Shown: positions 1-8,701 of the stretch, piece by piece | Layout of the letters: every line of letters begins with the position of its first letter | Numbering within the stretch: position 1 is the stretch's first letter | DNA from: an uncultured Oscillospiraceae bacterium | GTDB taxonomy: Bacteria; Bacillota; Clostridia; Oscillospirales; Ruminococcaceae | Direction: 5' to 3' | NCBI GenBank assembly: GCA_900547015.1 | Contig: URFD01000040.1 | Coordinates: 1 to 13,729, forward strand | Length of the DNA stretch: 13,729 nt | The notes under the pieces: generated by a model | Seen by the model: the letters and a program-made list of their open reading frames with translations, nothing else | Databases searched by the model: none | Told to the model about the DNA's origin: nothing | Made by a program: the position numbers and the translations under genes

Positions 1-43
1 GGTTCGGTGTTTTTTGATTCAGGGGAAAGAAATTGACGGGGAT

Positions 44-100
44 AGTTTTCTTGCAGTTTCAGATGTGATATAATAACAGTAACTATCCTGCAGGAAAACT
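44..100. repeat. 13-bp inverted repeat centred on the hprK -10 element
   Basis: Bases 44-56 (AGTTTTCTTGCAG) pair with 88-100 (CTGCAGGAAAACT) over all 13 positions, with one G-T pair. The axis of symmetry is at base 72, inside TATAAT at 69-74. Nested shorter matches also exist: GATAGTT at 41-47 with AACTATC at 81-87, and GCAGTTT at 53-59 with AAACTGC at 96-102. This could be an operator whose bound dimers bracket the promoter. No regulator can be named from the sequence. Confidence 0.5.
46..74 (+). promoter_or_regulatory. Extended -10 promoter for the hprK operon
   Basis: TATAAT lies at 69-74 and is preceded by TG at 66-67, giving an extended -10 element (TGATATAAT). The -35 region 17 bases upstream (46-51, TTTTCT) is poor, which fits an extended -10 promoter. 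Transcription would begin near 81 and leave a leader of about 80 bases before hprK. In that leader CTCCC (123-127) can pair with GGGAG (135-139). The promoter assignment is inferred from sequence match only. Confidence 0.65.
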
Positions 101-163
101 GCGGCACATCAAAATGAAGAAGCTCCCGTTTTTGGGGAGAGGCGATGTTAAGGAGGCTTGTTT

Positions 164-1135
164 ATGGCAAAGCTGTATTCGGTTGCATTGTCAAAACTGA
201 TTGAGGATTTGAAGCTGGAAATGGTTTATATGCCGAGGGACCCAAAGGAAATCATGGTAACGACGGTGGACATCAACCGTCCCGGATTGCAGCTGTGCGG
301 GTTTTATGACTACTTCGACAGCAGCCGCATCCAGCTGTTTGGTCTGGGCGAATTTGCTTATATGGAAAAATATACCCCCGAGGAGCGCAAGGAATTTCTG
401 GACCGCTTTTTCTCCCAGAACATTCCGGCGGTCATCATCTCCCGCAATCTGGAAATTCCGGAGGAGATGGTCAGCGCTGCCAATATCTACGGGGTTCCGC
501 TGCTGCGAACCAATCAGGCAACCTGCGACTTTATGGCAACGATGATTGCCACCCTCAAGGTTGATTTGGCTCCCCGCATCACCCGTCACGGTGTTCTGGT
601 GGAGGTTTACGGCGAAGGTATCCTGCTGCTGGGCGAGAGCGGCGTCGGTAAGAGCGAGACGGCAATCGAGCTGATTAAGAGAGGCCACCGTCTGATTGCA
701 GACGATGCGGTTGAGATTCGCCGCGTTTCGGATAAAACGCTGGTCGGCTCCTCTCCGGCGAATATCCGCCACTTTATGGAGCTGCGCGGCGTCGGTATTA
801 TCAATGCCCGCAGAATCTTTGGTATGGGCTCGGTCAAGATGACAGAGAAGGTCGATATGGTTATCGCACTGGAGCCGTGGGATAAGACTAAGGTATACGA
901 CCGCATGGGTATGAACGATGAATGTACCGAGATTTTGGGCATCAAGATTCCGTCCCTGACCATTCCGGTCAAGACAGGACGAAATCTGGCTGTCATCATC
1001 GAGGTAGCGGCGATGAACAACCGTCAGAAAAAGATGGGCTACAATGCGGCTCAGGAGCTGCTCAAACAGCTGGGCATGGTGGACGATATTCCGGAAGAGG
1101 CGCTGCGCAACGCACCGGACTACAACGCATACTAA
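164..1135 (+). CDS. hprK: HPr kinase/phosphorylase
   Basis: Bifunctional cytoplasmic enzyme that phosphorylates HPr on Ser46 and removes that phosphate, setting carbon catabolite control in Gram-positive bacteria. The 323-residue product has the usual family length. An N-terminal domain fills about residues 1-130. The catalytic domain shows the P-loop GESGVGKSET at about 157-166, the family signature ELRGVGIINAR at about 206-216, and the C-terminal block TGRNLAVIIEVAAMNNRQ. The start is ATG 164, seven bases after AAGGAGG (150-156). An in-frame TTG at 158 would add two residues but sits too close to that site. It is first in the operon, 67 bases before the PHP gene. Family knowledge: fructose-1,6-bisphosphate stimulates the kinase, and pfkA, which makes that compound, lies downstream in this window. 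Confidence 0.97.
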   Translation: MAKLYSVALSKLIEDLKLEMVYMPRDPKEIMVTTVDINRPGLQLCGFYDYFDSSRIQLFGLGEFAYMEKYTPEERKEFLDRFFSQNIPAVIISRNLEIPEEMVSAANIYGVPLLRTNQATCDFMATMIATLKVDLAPRITRHGVLVEVYGEGILLLGESGVGKSETAIELIKRGHRLIADDAVEIRRVSDKTLVGSSPANIRHFMELRGVGIINARRIFGMGSVKMTEKVDMVIALEPWDKTKVYDRMGMNDECTEILGIKIPSLTIPVKTGRNLAVIIEVAAMNNRQKKMGYNAAQELLKQLGMVDDIPEEALRNAPDYNAY

Positions 1136-1202
1136 GGCATCGCAACGCTTTGGCTGGAATCGGGATACAGGAAGGGCTTCGAGCAGAAGGGGGAACAAAA
1201 CG

Positions 1203-1928
1203 ATGCAAAAACTGATTGCGGATACCCATACACACAGCATTGCCAGTGACCATGCTTACAGCACGATTTTGGAAAATATCAAGGCGGCTCAGGAGCAGGG
1301 CTTGTCCTATCTTGCGATGACCGAGCACGGGCCCGCCATGCCGGACGCTCCGCACATCTGGCATATCCAGTGCCAGTGGGACATTCCTTCTGTTTCCTGC
1401 GGGGTGAATATCCTGCATGGGGTGGAGGCTAACATCATGGACAGCGAAGGCGGTCTGGATGTCGGCGATTCCATCCTAGCCGGGCTGGAATGGGTCATCG
1501 CCTCGATGCACGGCAGGCTGTTCCCGCACACCACCCGGGAAGACCACACCAAGGCATGGCTCAAGATTGCCTGCAATCCGCTGGTGGATGTCATCGGGCA
1601 CTGTGCCAAGGGGAATTATGAATTTGACGAGCAGAAGGTCTTGACGGCATTTCGGGAGTACGGGAAGCTGGTGGAGGTCAACAACAGCTGTTTCCTTCCG
1701 GGTTCTTCCTGTATTCCGAGGTACATGGAAATCCTGCGTCTGTGCAAAAAGCTGGAGGTTCCGGTTGTGGTCAACACCGATTCCCATTTTGCAGGCAATA
1801 TCGGGGTGTTTACGAGCGCCTTGACCGCATTGGAGGAAATTGACTTTCCGGAGTCTTTGATTGTCAATGCGGACTTGGAGCGATTTGAGCAGGTGGTTGC
1901 CCAAAAGCGGGCTGGACTGCTGCATTAG
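1203..1928 (+). CDS. PHP-domain phosphatase, YcdX type
   Basis: A 241-residue metal-dependent hydrolase of the PHP superfamily, close in length to E. coli YcdX, a trinuclear zinc phosphatase. The whole metal-ligand set can be read: H9 and H11 in ADTHTH, H17, H42 in TEHGP, E75 in HGVEANI, H103 in SMHG, H133 in DVIGH, and D193 and H195 in NTDSH. This spacing matches YcdX with a shift of one or two residues. The physiological substrate is unknown. The start is ATG 1203, nine bases after AAGGGGG (1187-1193). The reading frame stays open upstream to 1044, but that part overlaps hprK and is not needed. It lies between hprK and murB; the product is probably cytoplasmic because no signal peptide is visible. 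Confidence 0.9.
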   Translation: MQKLIADTHTHSIASDHAYSTILENIKAAQEQGLSYLAMTEHGPAMPDAPHIWHIQCQWDIPSVSCGVNILHGVEANIMDSEGGLDVGDSILAGLEWVIASMHGRLFPHTTREDHTKAWLKIACNPLVDVIGHCAKGNYEFDEQKVLTAFREYGKLVEVNNSCFLPGSSCIPRYMEILRLCKKLEVPVVVNTDSHFAGNIGVFTSALTALEEIDFPESLIVNADLERFEQVVAQKRAGLLH

Positions 1929-1952
1929 GAAAAGAAGGAAGGGGATTGGCCG

Positions 1953-2885
1953 ATGGCTGGTTTGAATCAGAACAGCAGAGAAGAGCTGAAACAGCTGTGC
2001 GAACAGCTGAAGATGGAGGTCTTGTGGGAGGAGCCGATGAGCCGGCACACCAGTTTTAAGATTGGCGGACCGGCAAAAGCAATGTGTATCCCACAAAACC
2101 GCACACAGTTGGCAGAGCTGATGCGCTATCTCCGAAGCAAGGGTCTGGACAGCTGGTTTCTGGGAAACGGCTCCAACCTGCTCGTCAGCGATGACGGTCT
2201 GGACGGAGTCGTTGTGCTGCTCTCCTCCGACTTCGATGGAGAAATCGTGGTGGATCACACGACCATTCAGGCGCCTGCCGGGAAAAAGCTGTCTGCGGTT
2301 TGCAGTGCGGCCTGTCGGTCAGGACTGACCGGACTGGAATTTGCATGGGGGATTCCCGGAAGCGTCGGCGGAGCGGTCTACATGAATGCCGGCGCATACG
2401 GAGGAGAGATGAAGGACCGCCTGCTTTGGGTGGAATACCTGAATCAGAACGGGGAAATCGTCCGCCTTTCTGCGCAGGAGCTGAAGCTGTCCTATCGGCA
2501 CAGCTGCTTTATGGAGCCGGAATATGACGGAGGCTGTATCCTTCGGGCCGCCTTTGTCCTGCAAGAGGGCGAACAGGCGGAAATTCAGCAGGAGATGGAC
2601 AGAATCATCGGACAACGACAGGCAAAGCAGCCTTTGGAATATCCCAGCGCAGGCAGCACCTTTCAGCGTCCGCAGGGAGCTTATGCCTCCCAGCTGATCG
2701 ACGAGTGCGGTCTGCGGGGCACAACGGTGGGCGGCGCACAGGTGAGCACCAAGCACGCGGGCTTTGTTATTAACATTGGGTCTGCGACCTGTCGGGATGT
2801 GCTGGAGCTGGCCGACCGGATTCGGGAATGTGTCAAAGAAAAAACCGGCTATGAGCTGGAATTGGAAGTAAGGCGTCTGCCGTAG
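1953..2885 (+). CDS. murB: UDP-N-acetylenolpyruvoylglucosamine reductase
   Basis: FAD-dependent enzyme that reduces UDP-GlcNAc-enolpyruvate to UDP-MurNAc with NADPH, the second committed step of peptidoglycan synthesis, in the cytoplasm. The 310-residue length fits the Gram-positive (type II) enzymes. Flavin-binding motifs are FKIGGPA (about 35-41), LGNGSNLL (70-77) and GIPGSVGGAVYMNAGAYGGE (133-152). R182 lies in SYRHS, the proton-donor serine is S235 in PSAGSTF (231-237), and the C-terminal catalytic glutamate is probably E305 in LEVRR. ATG 1953 follows AAGGAAGGGG (1935-1944) by eight bases. It is 24 bases after the PHP gene and 27 before rapZ, so co-transcription is likely. Confidence 0.97.
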   Translation: MAGLNQNSREELKQLCEQLKMEVLWEEPMSRHTSFKIGGPAKAMCIPQNRTQLAELMRYLRSKGLDSWFLGNGSNLLVSDDGLDGVVVLLSSDFDGEIVVDHTTIQAPAGKKLSAVCSAACRSGLTGLEFAWGIPGSVGGAVYMNAGAYGGEMKDRLLWVEYLNQNGEIVRLSAQELKLSYRHSCFMEPEYDGGCILRAAFVLQEGEQAEIQQEMDRIIGQRQAKQPLEYPSAGSTFQRPQGAYASQLIDECGLRGTTVGGAQVSTKHAGFVINIGSATCRDVLELADRIRECVKEKTGYELELEVRRLP

Positions 2886-2912
2886 CGGACACTGCAAGAG
2901 GGGGTTCGGGAT

Positions 2913-3818
2913 ATGCGGTTTATGATTGTAACGGGAATGTCGGGTGCGGGCAAGTCGTCGGCGATGGATGCACTGGAGGATGTCGGGGTTTACTGCATCG
3001 ACAATATTCCTCCGGCGCTGATTACCAAAATCATTCATTTAAGCTCCGGGGTCTCCGCCGGGGAAACGGGCGGAATCGACCGCGTGGCCTTGATGATTGA
3101 TGTTCGGGGACTGCGCGGAACGCTGAGCAGCAAGGACCCTTTGCAGGAGCTGATGGATGCTCTGGCGGAGCTGGACCGTGAGAAGGTCAGCTACCAGATT
3201 CTGTTTTTGGATGCAGCCAACGAGGAGCTGATCAATCGCTATAAAATCACGCGCCGACCTCATCCGCTGATGGGGCGCAGTGCCTCCTTGACCCGCGCCA
3301 TCAATCAGGAGCGGGAGCTGCTGCGTCCGGTTCGGGAGCGCGCGGATATGATTATCGATACCACCCTGCTGTCGGCTTCCCAGCTACGAAGCAGTATCCA
3401 TGATTTGTTCCGCAGCGACGACCCGAGTGAGGATGATTTCGTGGTGAACTGCATCTCCTTCGGATTTAAGTACGGGGTTCCGGCGGATGCGGATTTGATG
3501 TTCGATGTGCGGTGTCTGCCCAATCCCTTCTACGACGAACAGCTTCGGAGCAAGACCGGACTGGACCAGCCGGTTCAGGACTATGTGCTGCACTCGCCCA
3601 AAACCGAGGGCTTTTTGGTGCGGCTCTATGATTTTATCGATTACATGATTCCGCTGTATCGGCATGACGAACACAAGAGTCAGCTGATGATTGCGATTGG
3701 ATGCACCGGCGGCAAGCACCGCTCGGTGACCATTGCGCTCAAGCTGTCCGAGCACCTGAAGGCAAAGGGATTGCGCGTCATCACCAGCCATCGGGATATC
3801 GAAAAGAAGAAGCTGTAG
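2913..3818 (+). CDS. rapZ: RapZ/YvcJ family nucleotide-binding protein
   Basis: P-loop protein of the RapZ (E. coli YhbJ) and YvcJ (B. subtilis) family, 301 residues, normal length. The N-terminal kinase-like domain has the Walker A motif GMSGAGKSS (8-16). The C-terminal domain carries two family blocks: SFGFKYG...ADLMFDVRCLPNPF (182-206) and IGCTGGKHRSV (262-272). In E. coli RapZ binds the small RNAs GlmY and GlmZ and adapts GlmZ to RNase E. That RNA circuit is not known in Clostridia; B. subtilis YvcJ binds and hydrolyses nucleotides and influences competence. So the family is certain and the role here is not. ATG 2913 follows AAGAGGGGG (2896-2904) by eight bases. The next gene is whiA, without the yvcK gene that commonly separates them. 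Confidence 0.94.
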   Translation: MRFMIVTGMSGAGKSSAMDALEDVGVYCIDNIPPALITKIIHLSSGVSAGETGGIDRVALMIDVRGLRGTLSSKDPLQELMDALAELDREKVSYQILFLDAANEELINRYKITRRPHPLMGRSASLTRAINQERELLRPVRERADMIIDTTLLSASQLRSSIHDLFRSDDPSEDDFVVNCISFGFKYGVPADADLMFDVRCLPNPFYDEQLRSKTGLDQPVQDYVLHSPKTEGFLVRLYDFIDYMIPLYRHDEHKSQLMIAIGCTGGKHRSVTIALKLSEHLKAKGLRVITSHRDIEKKKL

Positions 3819-3866
3819 CTGGACACAGCAGAGAACAAGGCAAGACGGTAAGGAGGTCACACAAAG

Positions 3867-4787
3867 GTGACATTTGCGACCAAGGTCAAGAGCGAGATCA
3901 GCCACAACAAGGGGCTGATTGCCCGAAATAAAAAAGCATTTTCCTATGGGATGCTGTTGTGCGGAAAAAGCTTTTCCGAGCAGAGCATCTCGATGACATC
4001 AGAGAATAAATATATTGCCAAGCTCTATGCCAAGCTGATTTTCCAGCAGATTCCCATGCAGACCAGCGTCACCACCAGAGAGTATATCGGCAATTTTCAG
4101 CAGTCTACCTTCGCAGTCAGCGTGGATGATGAAGAGGACAGGAAAACAATCCTGTCCTTTTTCGGGCATCAGGAGGGAGAAAATGGCTGCCGTCCCGATT
4201 GCAACTGGGAGCTGCTGGAGGACCCGGAGCATCGCCACGCCTTTTTGGCAGGTGCTTTCCTGAGCTGCTCCAACATCAGCGACCCGCAAAAGGACTATCA
4301 TCTGGAATTTGTTCTGCCGCAGGAGCAGACCGCACAGGTGCTGCTGCGGGTGCTCGAGGAGCTTCAGCTCAACTTCAAGCTGACCACCCGACGGGGCCAG
4401 CAGATTGTTTACTGCAAGGACAGCAGCTCCATCGAGGAGCTGTTGACCATGGTGGGAGCAACCGGCGCGATGATGGATGTGGTCAATGTCAAGATTTATA
4501 AGGATATGCGAAATAAGGTCAACCGTGTGACCAACTGCGAGACCTATAACATCGAAAAAACGGTCAGCGCTTCGATGGCGCAGATGGCGGACATCCGCTA
4601 TCTTCAGGAGACGGGAGCGTTCCAGAATCTGGAGGTTCCGCTCAAGCAGACCGGAGAGGCGCGTTTGCAGAATCCGGATATGTCGCTGCGGGAGCTGGGC
4701 GAACTGTTGGGTGTGTCCCGCTCGGGCATCAATCATCGGCTTCAGAAAATCAGCCAGATTGCCCACCAGCTTCGACAGGAAGAATAG
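3867..4787 (+). CDS. whiA: Sporulation/division regulator WhiA
   Basis: DNA-binding protein of 306 residues with an N-terminal LAGLIDADG-like fold that has lost nuclease function, plus a C-terminal helix-turn-helix. Family blocks are HRHAFLAGAFLSCSNISDP (122-140), VKIYKDMRNKVNRVTNCET (208-226) and the HTH segment LRELGELLGVSRSGINHRL (274-292). WhiA controls sporulation septation in Streptomyces and affects cell division and chromosome segregation in B. subtilis, where direct targets are less clear. The start is GTG 3867; TAAGGAGGT at 3849-3857 sits nine bases upstream and no better start lies nearby. It follows rapZ by 48 bases and precedes dnaE by 27. Confidence 0.95.
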   Translation: MTFATKVKSEISHNKGLIARNKKAFSYGMLLCGKSFSEQSISMTSENKYIAKLYAKLIFQQIPMQTSVTTREYIGNFQQSTFAVSVDDEEDRKTILSFFGHQEGENGCRPDCNWELLEDPEHRHAFLAGAFLSCSNISDPQKDYHLEFVLPQEQTAQVLLRVLEELQLNFKLTTRRGQQIVYCKDSSSIEELLTMVGATGAMMDVVNVKIYKDMRNKVNRVTNCETYNIEKTVSASMAQMADIRYLQETGAFQNLEVPLKQTGEARLQNPDMSLRELGELLGVSRSGINHRLQKISQIAHQLRQEE

Positions 4788-4814
4788 CACAGGAGAGGAA
4801 AGGAGTACGGCAGG

Positions 4815-7800
4815 ATGGGGGATCAATTTGTACATCTGCATCTGCACAGCGAGTACAGCCTGCTGGACGGAGCGTGTAGAATCAAGCAACTGATTCAGCG
4901 GGTCAAGCAGTTGGGTCAGGATTCGGTGGCGATTACCGACCACGGCGTGATGTACGGTGCAATCGATTTTTATAAGGAAGCAAAGGCAAACGGCATCCAC
5001 CCGATCATCGGGTGCGAGGTCTATGTAGCGCCGCGGACCCGCTTTGATAAGGTCAGCGGTCTGGACACCTCGCCGTACCATCTGGTGCTGCTGTGCGAAA
5101 ATGAGACCGGATACCAGAATCTCATCAAGATGGTCTCCCGCAGCTTTACCGAGGGATTTTACTTTAAGCCCCGCATCGACCGCGAGCTGCTTCGGGAGCA
5201 CTCGGAGGGGTTGATTGCCCTTTCGGCTTGTCTGGCAGGCGAGGTGCCGCGCAGTCTCAATCAGAATGATTATCAGCGTGCGCGGGAGGCTGCCGAATTT
5301 TATCTGGAGCTGTTTGGAAAGGACCATTATTTTATCGAGCTGCAAAACCACGGCATCCACGAGCAGCAGAAGATTTTGCCGGATTTGGTTCGGCTGTCCC
5401 GGGAGCTGGGAGTTGGGCTGGTCGCAACCAACGACTGCCACTACCTGACCCGAGAGGACAGCTCGACCCAGAAAATCCTGCTCTGCATCCAGACCAACCA
5501 TACCCTCGAAGAGGACAACGGGATGGAGTTTGAAACGCAGGAATTTTATGTGAAATCCCGCGACGAGATGGCACAGGCGATGCGCGAACGAATCGGGGAC
5601 GAGCAGATTGTACAGGAGGCGCTGGACAACACGGTTCGAATCGCCCAGCGCTGTCAGGTGGAGTTTACCTTTGGACACCACATCCTTCCGCGGTTTGAGG
5701 TTCCGGACGGAAAGGACAATGTGACCTTTTTCCGGGACAAATGCTACGAAGGATTTTACCGCAACTATGGGCAGAACCCGCCCGAGGAGTACCGCCAGCG
5801 GCTGGAGTACGAGCTGTCGGTCATCGAAAAGATGGGCTATGTTGATTACTACCTGATTGTCTGGGATTTCATCGACTATGCCAAAAGCAAGGGAATCCCG
5901 GTCGGGCCGGGCAGAGGCTCGGGTGCGGGCAGTATTGCCGCTTACTGCATCGGAATCACGGGAATCGACCCGATGAAGTACAACCTCCTCTTTGAGCGGT
6001 TCCTGAACCCCGAGCGTGTCAGTATGCCGGACTTCGATATCGACTTCTGCTATGAACGACGGGAAGAGGTCATCGACTATGTCATTCGCAAATATGGCAA
6101 GGAGCGTGTCTCCCAGATTATCACCTTCGGTACAATGGCAGCCAGAGGCGGCGTGCGGGATGTCGGCAGGGTAATGGGGCTGGATTACCAAAAGGTGGAC
6201 AAGGTTGCCAAAGCCATTCCGATGGAGCTGCATATCACCATTGCAGATGCGCTCGAGCGTGCGCCGGACCTGAAAATCATGTATGAAAGCGATCCGCAGG
6301 TTCGGGAGCTGATTGACCAGACCTCCAAAATCGAAGGAATGCCCCGCCATGCCTCCACCCATGCGGCAGGTGTGGTGATTGCCCGAGAAGCGGTGGAAAA
6401 ATATGTCCCGCTGGCAACCAACGATGAGTCGATTGTAACCCAGTACACCATGACAACGCTCGAGGAGCTGGGTCTGCTGAAGATGGATTTTCTGGGCCTG
6501 CGCAATCTGACCGTCATCAGCGACGCTCAGGAGATGATTCGCAGACAGGAGCCTGACTTTGAGATTGAGCAGATTTCGCTTTCCGACCCGCTGACCTTTG
6601 AGATGATGTCCCGCGGTCAGGCGAAGGGTGTCTTTCAGTTCGAGTCGGGTGGAATGAGACAAGTGCTGACCCAGCTCAAGCCGGAGTCGGTGGAGGATTT
6701 GATTGCGGTCATCTCCCTGTACCGTCCCGGCCCGATGGATTCCATCCCGAAATATATCCGCAACCGCCACAATCCGCAGGAAATCACCTACAAGACGCCG
6801 CAGCTCAAGCCGATTCTGGAGGTGACCTACGGCTGTATCGTGTATCAGGAGCAGGTCATGCAGATTTGCCGCCAGCTGGCTGGCTATTCCTATGGGCGCG
6901 CAGATTTGGTGCGCCGTGCCATGTCCAAGAAAAAGCACGATGTGATGGAGAAGGAGCGCCAGAACTTTATCTGGGGTGCAAAAAAAGAGGACGGCTCGGT
7001 GGAGTGCGTCGGCTGCGTTGCCAACGGAATCAGCGAGCAGATTGCAAACGAAATCTTTGACGAGATGAGCTCCTTCGCTTCCTATGCTTTCAATAAATCC
7101 CATGCGGCTGCCTATGCCATCGTGGCATATCGCACCGCCTATCTCAAGGCCCACTATCCCAAAGAATATATGGCAGCGCTGCTGACCAGCATTTTGGACA
7201 ACACCGATAAGATGCTCGGCTACCTCAAGGAATGTGAGCTGATGAAAATTAAGATTCTGCCGCCGGATATTAACCACAGCTCTACCGGCTTTACGGTAGA
7301 GAACGGCTGCATCCGCTTCGGATTTTTGGGAGTCAAAAATCTGGGCAAAGGCGTCATGCAGGCATTGGTTCGGGAGCGTGACCTCAACGGGGACTTCCAC
7401 GATTTGGACGACCTGTGCGAACGGATGTACGGGTACGAGCTGAACAAGAGGGCAATCGAAAGCCTGATTAAATGCGGTGCGCTGGACAGCTTCGGCCACA
7501 ACCGCAGAGAGATGCTGGAAGGCTACGGGATGCTGGTGAGCGACATCGACGACCGCCACAAGAATAATCTGGAGGGCCAGCTCAATCTGTTCGATTCTCC
7601 GGAACTGTCCTCCGCCTCCAAAGAGGGCTTTGTTCTGCCGGAGCGCGGAGAATTTCCACCGGAAATCAAGCTGGCGATGGAGAAGGAGGTCACCGGCCTG
7701 TATGTCTCCGGACATCCGTTGGCGCAGTATCAGCAGGTTGCAAAGCAGCTGAATACGGTGGCGCTGGAGGAGCTGGTCACCGATTTGGAGGACCCCGGCG

Positions 7801-8420
7801 AGATGATGGAGCAGGGCAGATACCGCGACGGAGACTTGGTCAAGGTGCTGTGCATCGTGACAGCCAAGAGGACGAAAATCGTCAAGGGACGCGGCTACAT
7901 GGCCTTTGTCAATATCGAGGACACCACCGGCTCGATGGAGATGCTGGTCTTTCCGCAGACATACGACCGCTATCGCCACCTGATTGAAGAAAATCAGGTG
8001 CTGTACATCGAGGGCAGGCTTCGGATTCGCGACGATGAGGAAGCAAAGCTGGCGTGCAGTCTGGTGGCAACCCCGCAGGAGATGCTGGGAGAGGAGCAGC
8101 CGGAGCAAGCGCCGAAGCAAAATGCGGTGAAGCCCGCTGCCCCGAAGCCGGTCTCCGGGGAAATCCGCCGCAAGACGGGCAAGCGTCCGGGACTGTATCT
8201 GCGGGTGCCTTCCAACCAGTGTCGGGAATTTCAGAAGGCGCAGCAATATCTGGAAATTTTTGAAGGGGAGATGCCGGTCTACTTCTTCTTCCTGGACAGT
8301 GGCAAGCTGGTCTGCGCCCCGCACCGCCTGTGGATTTCGTTTAATACTCCGCTGTATCGGCAGATGGCCGTTCTGCTCGGAGAGGAAAATGTGGCTCTGG
8401 TAGAGCCGCAAAGATCATGA
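4815..8420 (+). CDS. dnaE: DNA polymerase III subunit alpha, DnaE type
   Basis: Replicative DNA polymerase of 1,201 residues. An N-terminal PHP domain (about 5-285) keeps all nine expected metal ligands: H9, H11, D18, H43, E68, C139, H179, D207 and H209. The polymerase core has the nucleotide-binding loop PVGPGRGSGAGS (362-373) and catalytic aspartates D408 and D410 (PDFDIDF) and D558 (LKMDFLG). Then come a helix-hairpin-helix region (about 835-900), a clamp-binding motif QLNLF (922-926), an OB fold (about 1008-1080), an Ala/Pro/Lys linker (about 1095-1120) and a final domain of about 80 residues. ATG 4815 follows AAGGAG (4800-4805) by nine bases. In Clostridia PolC is usually the main replicase and DnaE extends primers or works on the lagging strand; PolC is not in this window. 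Confidence 0.97.
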   Translation: MGDQFVHLHLHSEYSLLDGACRIKQLIQRVKQLGQDSVAITDHGVMYGAIDFYKEAKANGIHPIIGCEVYVAPRTRFDKVSGLDTSPYHLVLLCENETGYQNLIKMVSRSFTEGFYFKPRIDRELLREHSEGLIALSACLAGEVPRSLNQNDYQRAREAAEFYLELFGKDHYFIELQNHGIHEQQKILPDLVRLSRELGVGLVATNDCHYLTREDSSTQKILLCIQTNHTLEEDNGMEFETQEFYVKSRDEMAQAMRERIGDEQIVQEALDNTVRIAQRCQVEFTFGHHILPRFEVPDGKDNVTFFRDKCYEGFYRNYGQNPPEEYRQRLEYELSVIEKMGYVDYYLIVWDFIDYAKSKGIPVGPGRGSGAGSIAAYCIGITGIDPMKYNLLFERFLNPERVSMPDFDIDFCYERREEVIDYVIRKYGKERVSQIITFGTMAARGGVRDVGRVMGLDYQKVDKVAKAIPMELHITIADALERAPDLKIMYESDPQVRELIDQTSKIEGMPRHASTHAAGVVIAREAVEKYVPLATNDESIVTQYTMTTLEELGLLKMDFLGLRNLTVISDAQEMIRRQEPDFEIEQISLSDPLTFEMMSRGQAKGVFQFESGGMRQVLTQLKPESVEDLIAVISLYRPGPMDSIPKYIRNRHNPQEITYKTPQLKPILEVTYGCIVYQEQVMQICRQLAGYSYGRADLVRRAMSKKKHDVMEKERQNFIWGAKKEDGSVECVGCVANGISEQIANEIFDEMSSFASYAFNKSHAAAYAIVAYRTAYLKAHYPKEYMAALLTSILDNTDKMLGYLKECELMKIKILPPDINHSSTGFTVENGCIRFGFLGVKNLGKGVMQALVRERDLNGDFHDLDDLCERMYGYELNKRAIESLIKCGALDSFGHNRREMLEGYGMLVSDIDDRHKNNLEGQLNLFDSPELSSASKEGFVLPERGEFPPEIKLAMEKEVTGLYVSGHPLAQYQQVAKQLNTVALEELVTDLEDPGEMMEQGRYRDGDLVKVLCIVTAKRTKIVKGRGYMAFVNIEDTTGSMEMLVFPQTYDRYRHLIEENQVLYIEGRLRIRDDEEAKLACSLVATPQEMLGEEQPEQAPKQNAVKPAAPKPVSGEIRRKTGKRPGLYLRVPSNQCREFQKAQQYLEIFEGEMPVYFFFLDSGKLVCAPHRLWISFNTPLYRQMAVLLGEENVALVEPQRS

Positions 8421-8545
8421 CTTCGTACCCTTGAGAATGAAGGATGAGGGCAAAGAACCTGCAAATCCTTCGCGATTTAGACAAGTATGGCAAGCAGAAC
8501 ATCTTTCACCGGTTGTTTTTGGCTATAATTTTATCGGCAGGTGTC

Positions 8546-8574
8546 TTGTCGGCAGAGAATAAATGTTCTATAAT
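8546..8574 (+). promoter_or_regulatory. Promoter for pfkA
   Basis: TTGTCG (8546-8551), a 17-base spacer and TATAAT (8569-8574) make a near-consensus sigma-A promoter. Transcription would start near 8581, leaving a leader of about 120 bases before pfkA. TCTGCC (8602-8607) can pair with GGCAGA (8636-8641) in that leader. A second TATAAT at 8524-8529 lacks a good -35. The rest of 8421-8701 shows no convincing gene and no clear terminator for dnaE, so pfkA may also receive read-through transcription. Confidence 0.75.
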
Positions 8575-8701
8575 TAACAATGTCGAGAAGAAGATTAAGA
8601 TTCTGCCTGCCGGGAAACAGGTTCCGCGGTGCTGTGGCAGAGACATTTGTGATAAGGGGGAGCTTGCTGAGGCTCTTTTCTGAATGGAGGATAAGGAAGT
8701 T

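Noticed and set aside
3999..8411. 1,470-codon open frame on the minus strand
   Set aside because: It is exactly codon-aligned and antisense to whiA and dnaE, crosses both genes and resembles no protein family; it arises from avoidance of TTA, CTA and TCA in the sense genes.
8440..8470. Terminator for dnaE (AAGGAT/ATCCTT pairing)
   Set aside because: Six base pairs with a 19-base loop and no T-run; not adequate for a rho-independent terminator.
8444..8683. 79-codon open frame between dnaE and pfkA
   Set aside because: It spans the pfkA promoter (8546-8574), has no convincing ribosome binding site and no recognisable domain.
8684..8701. Upstream ATG for pfkA
   Set aside because: No ribosome binding site precedes it, whereas GGAGG at 8686-8690 serves ATG 8702; the extra six residues are not typical of the family.
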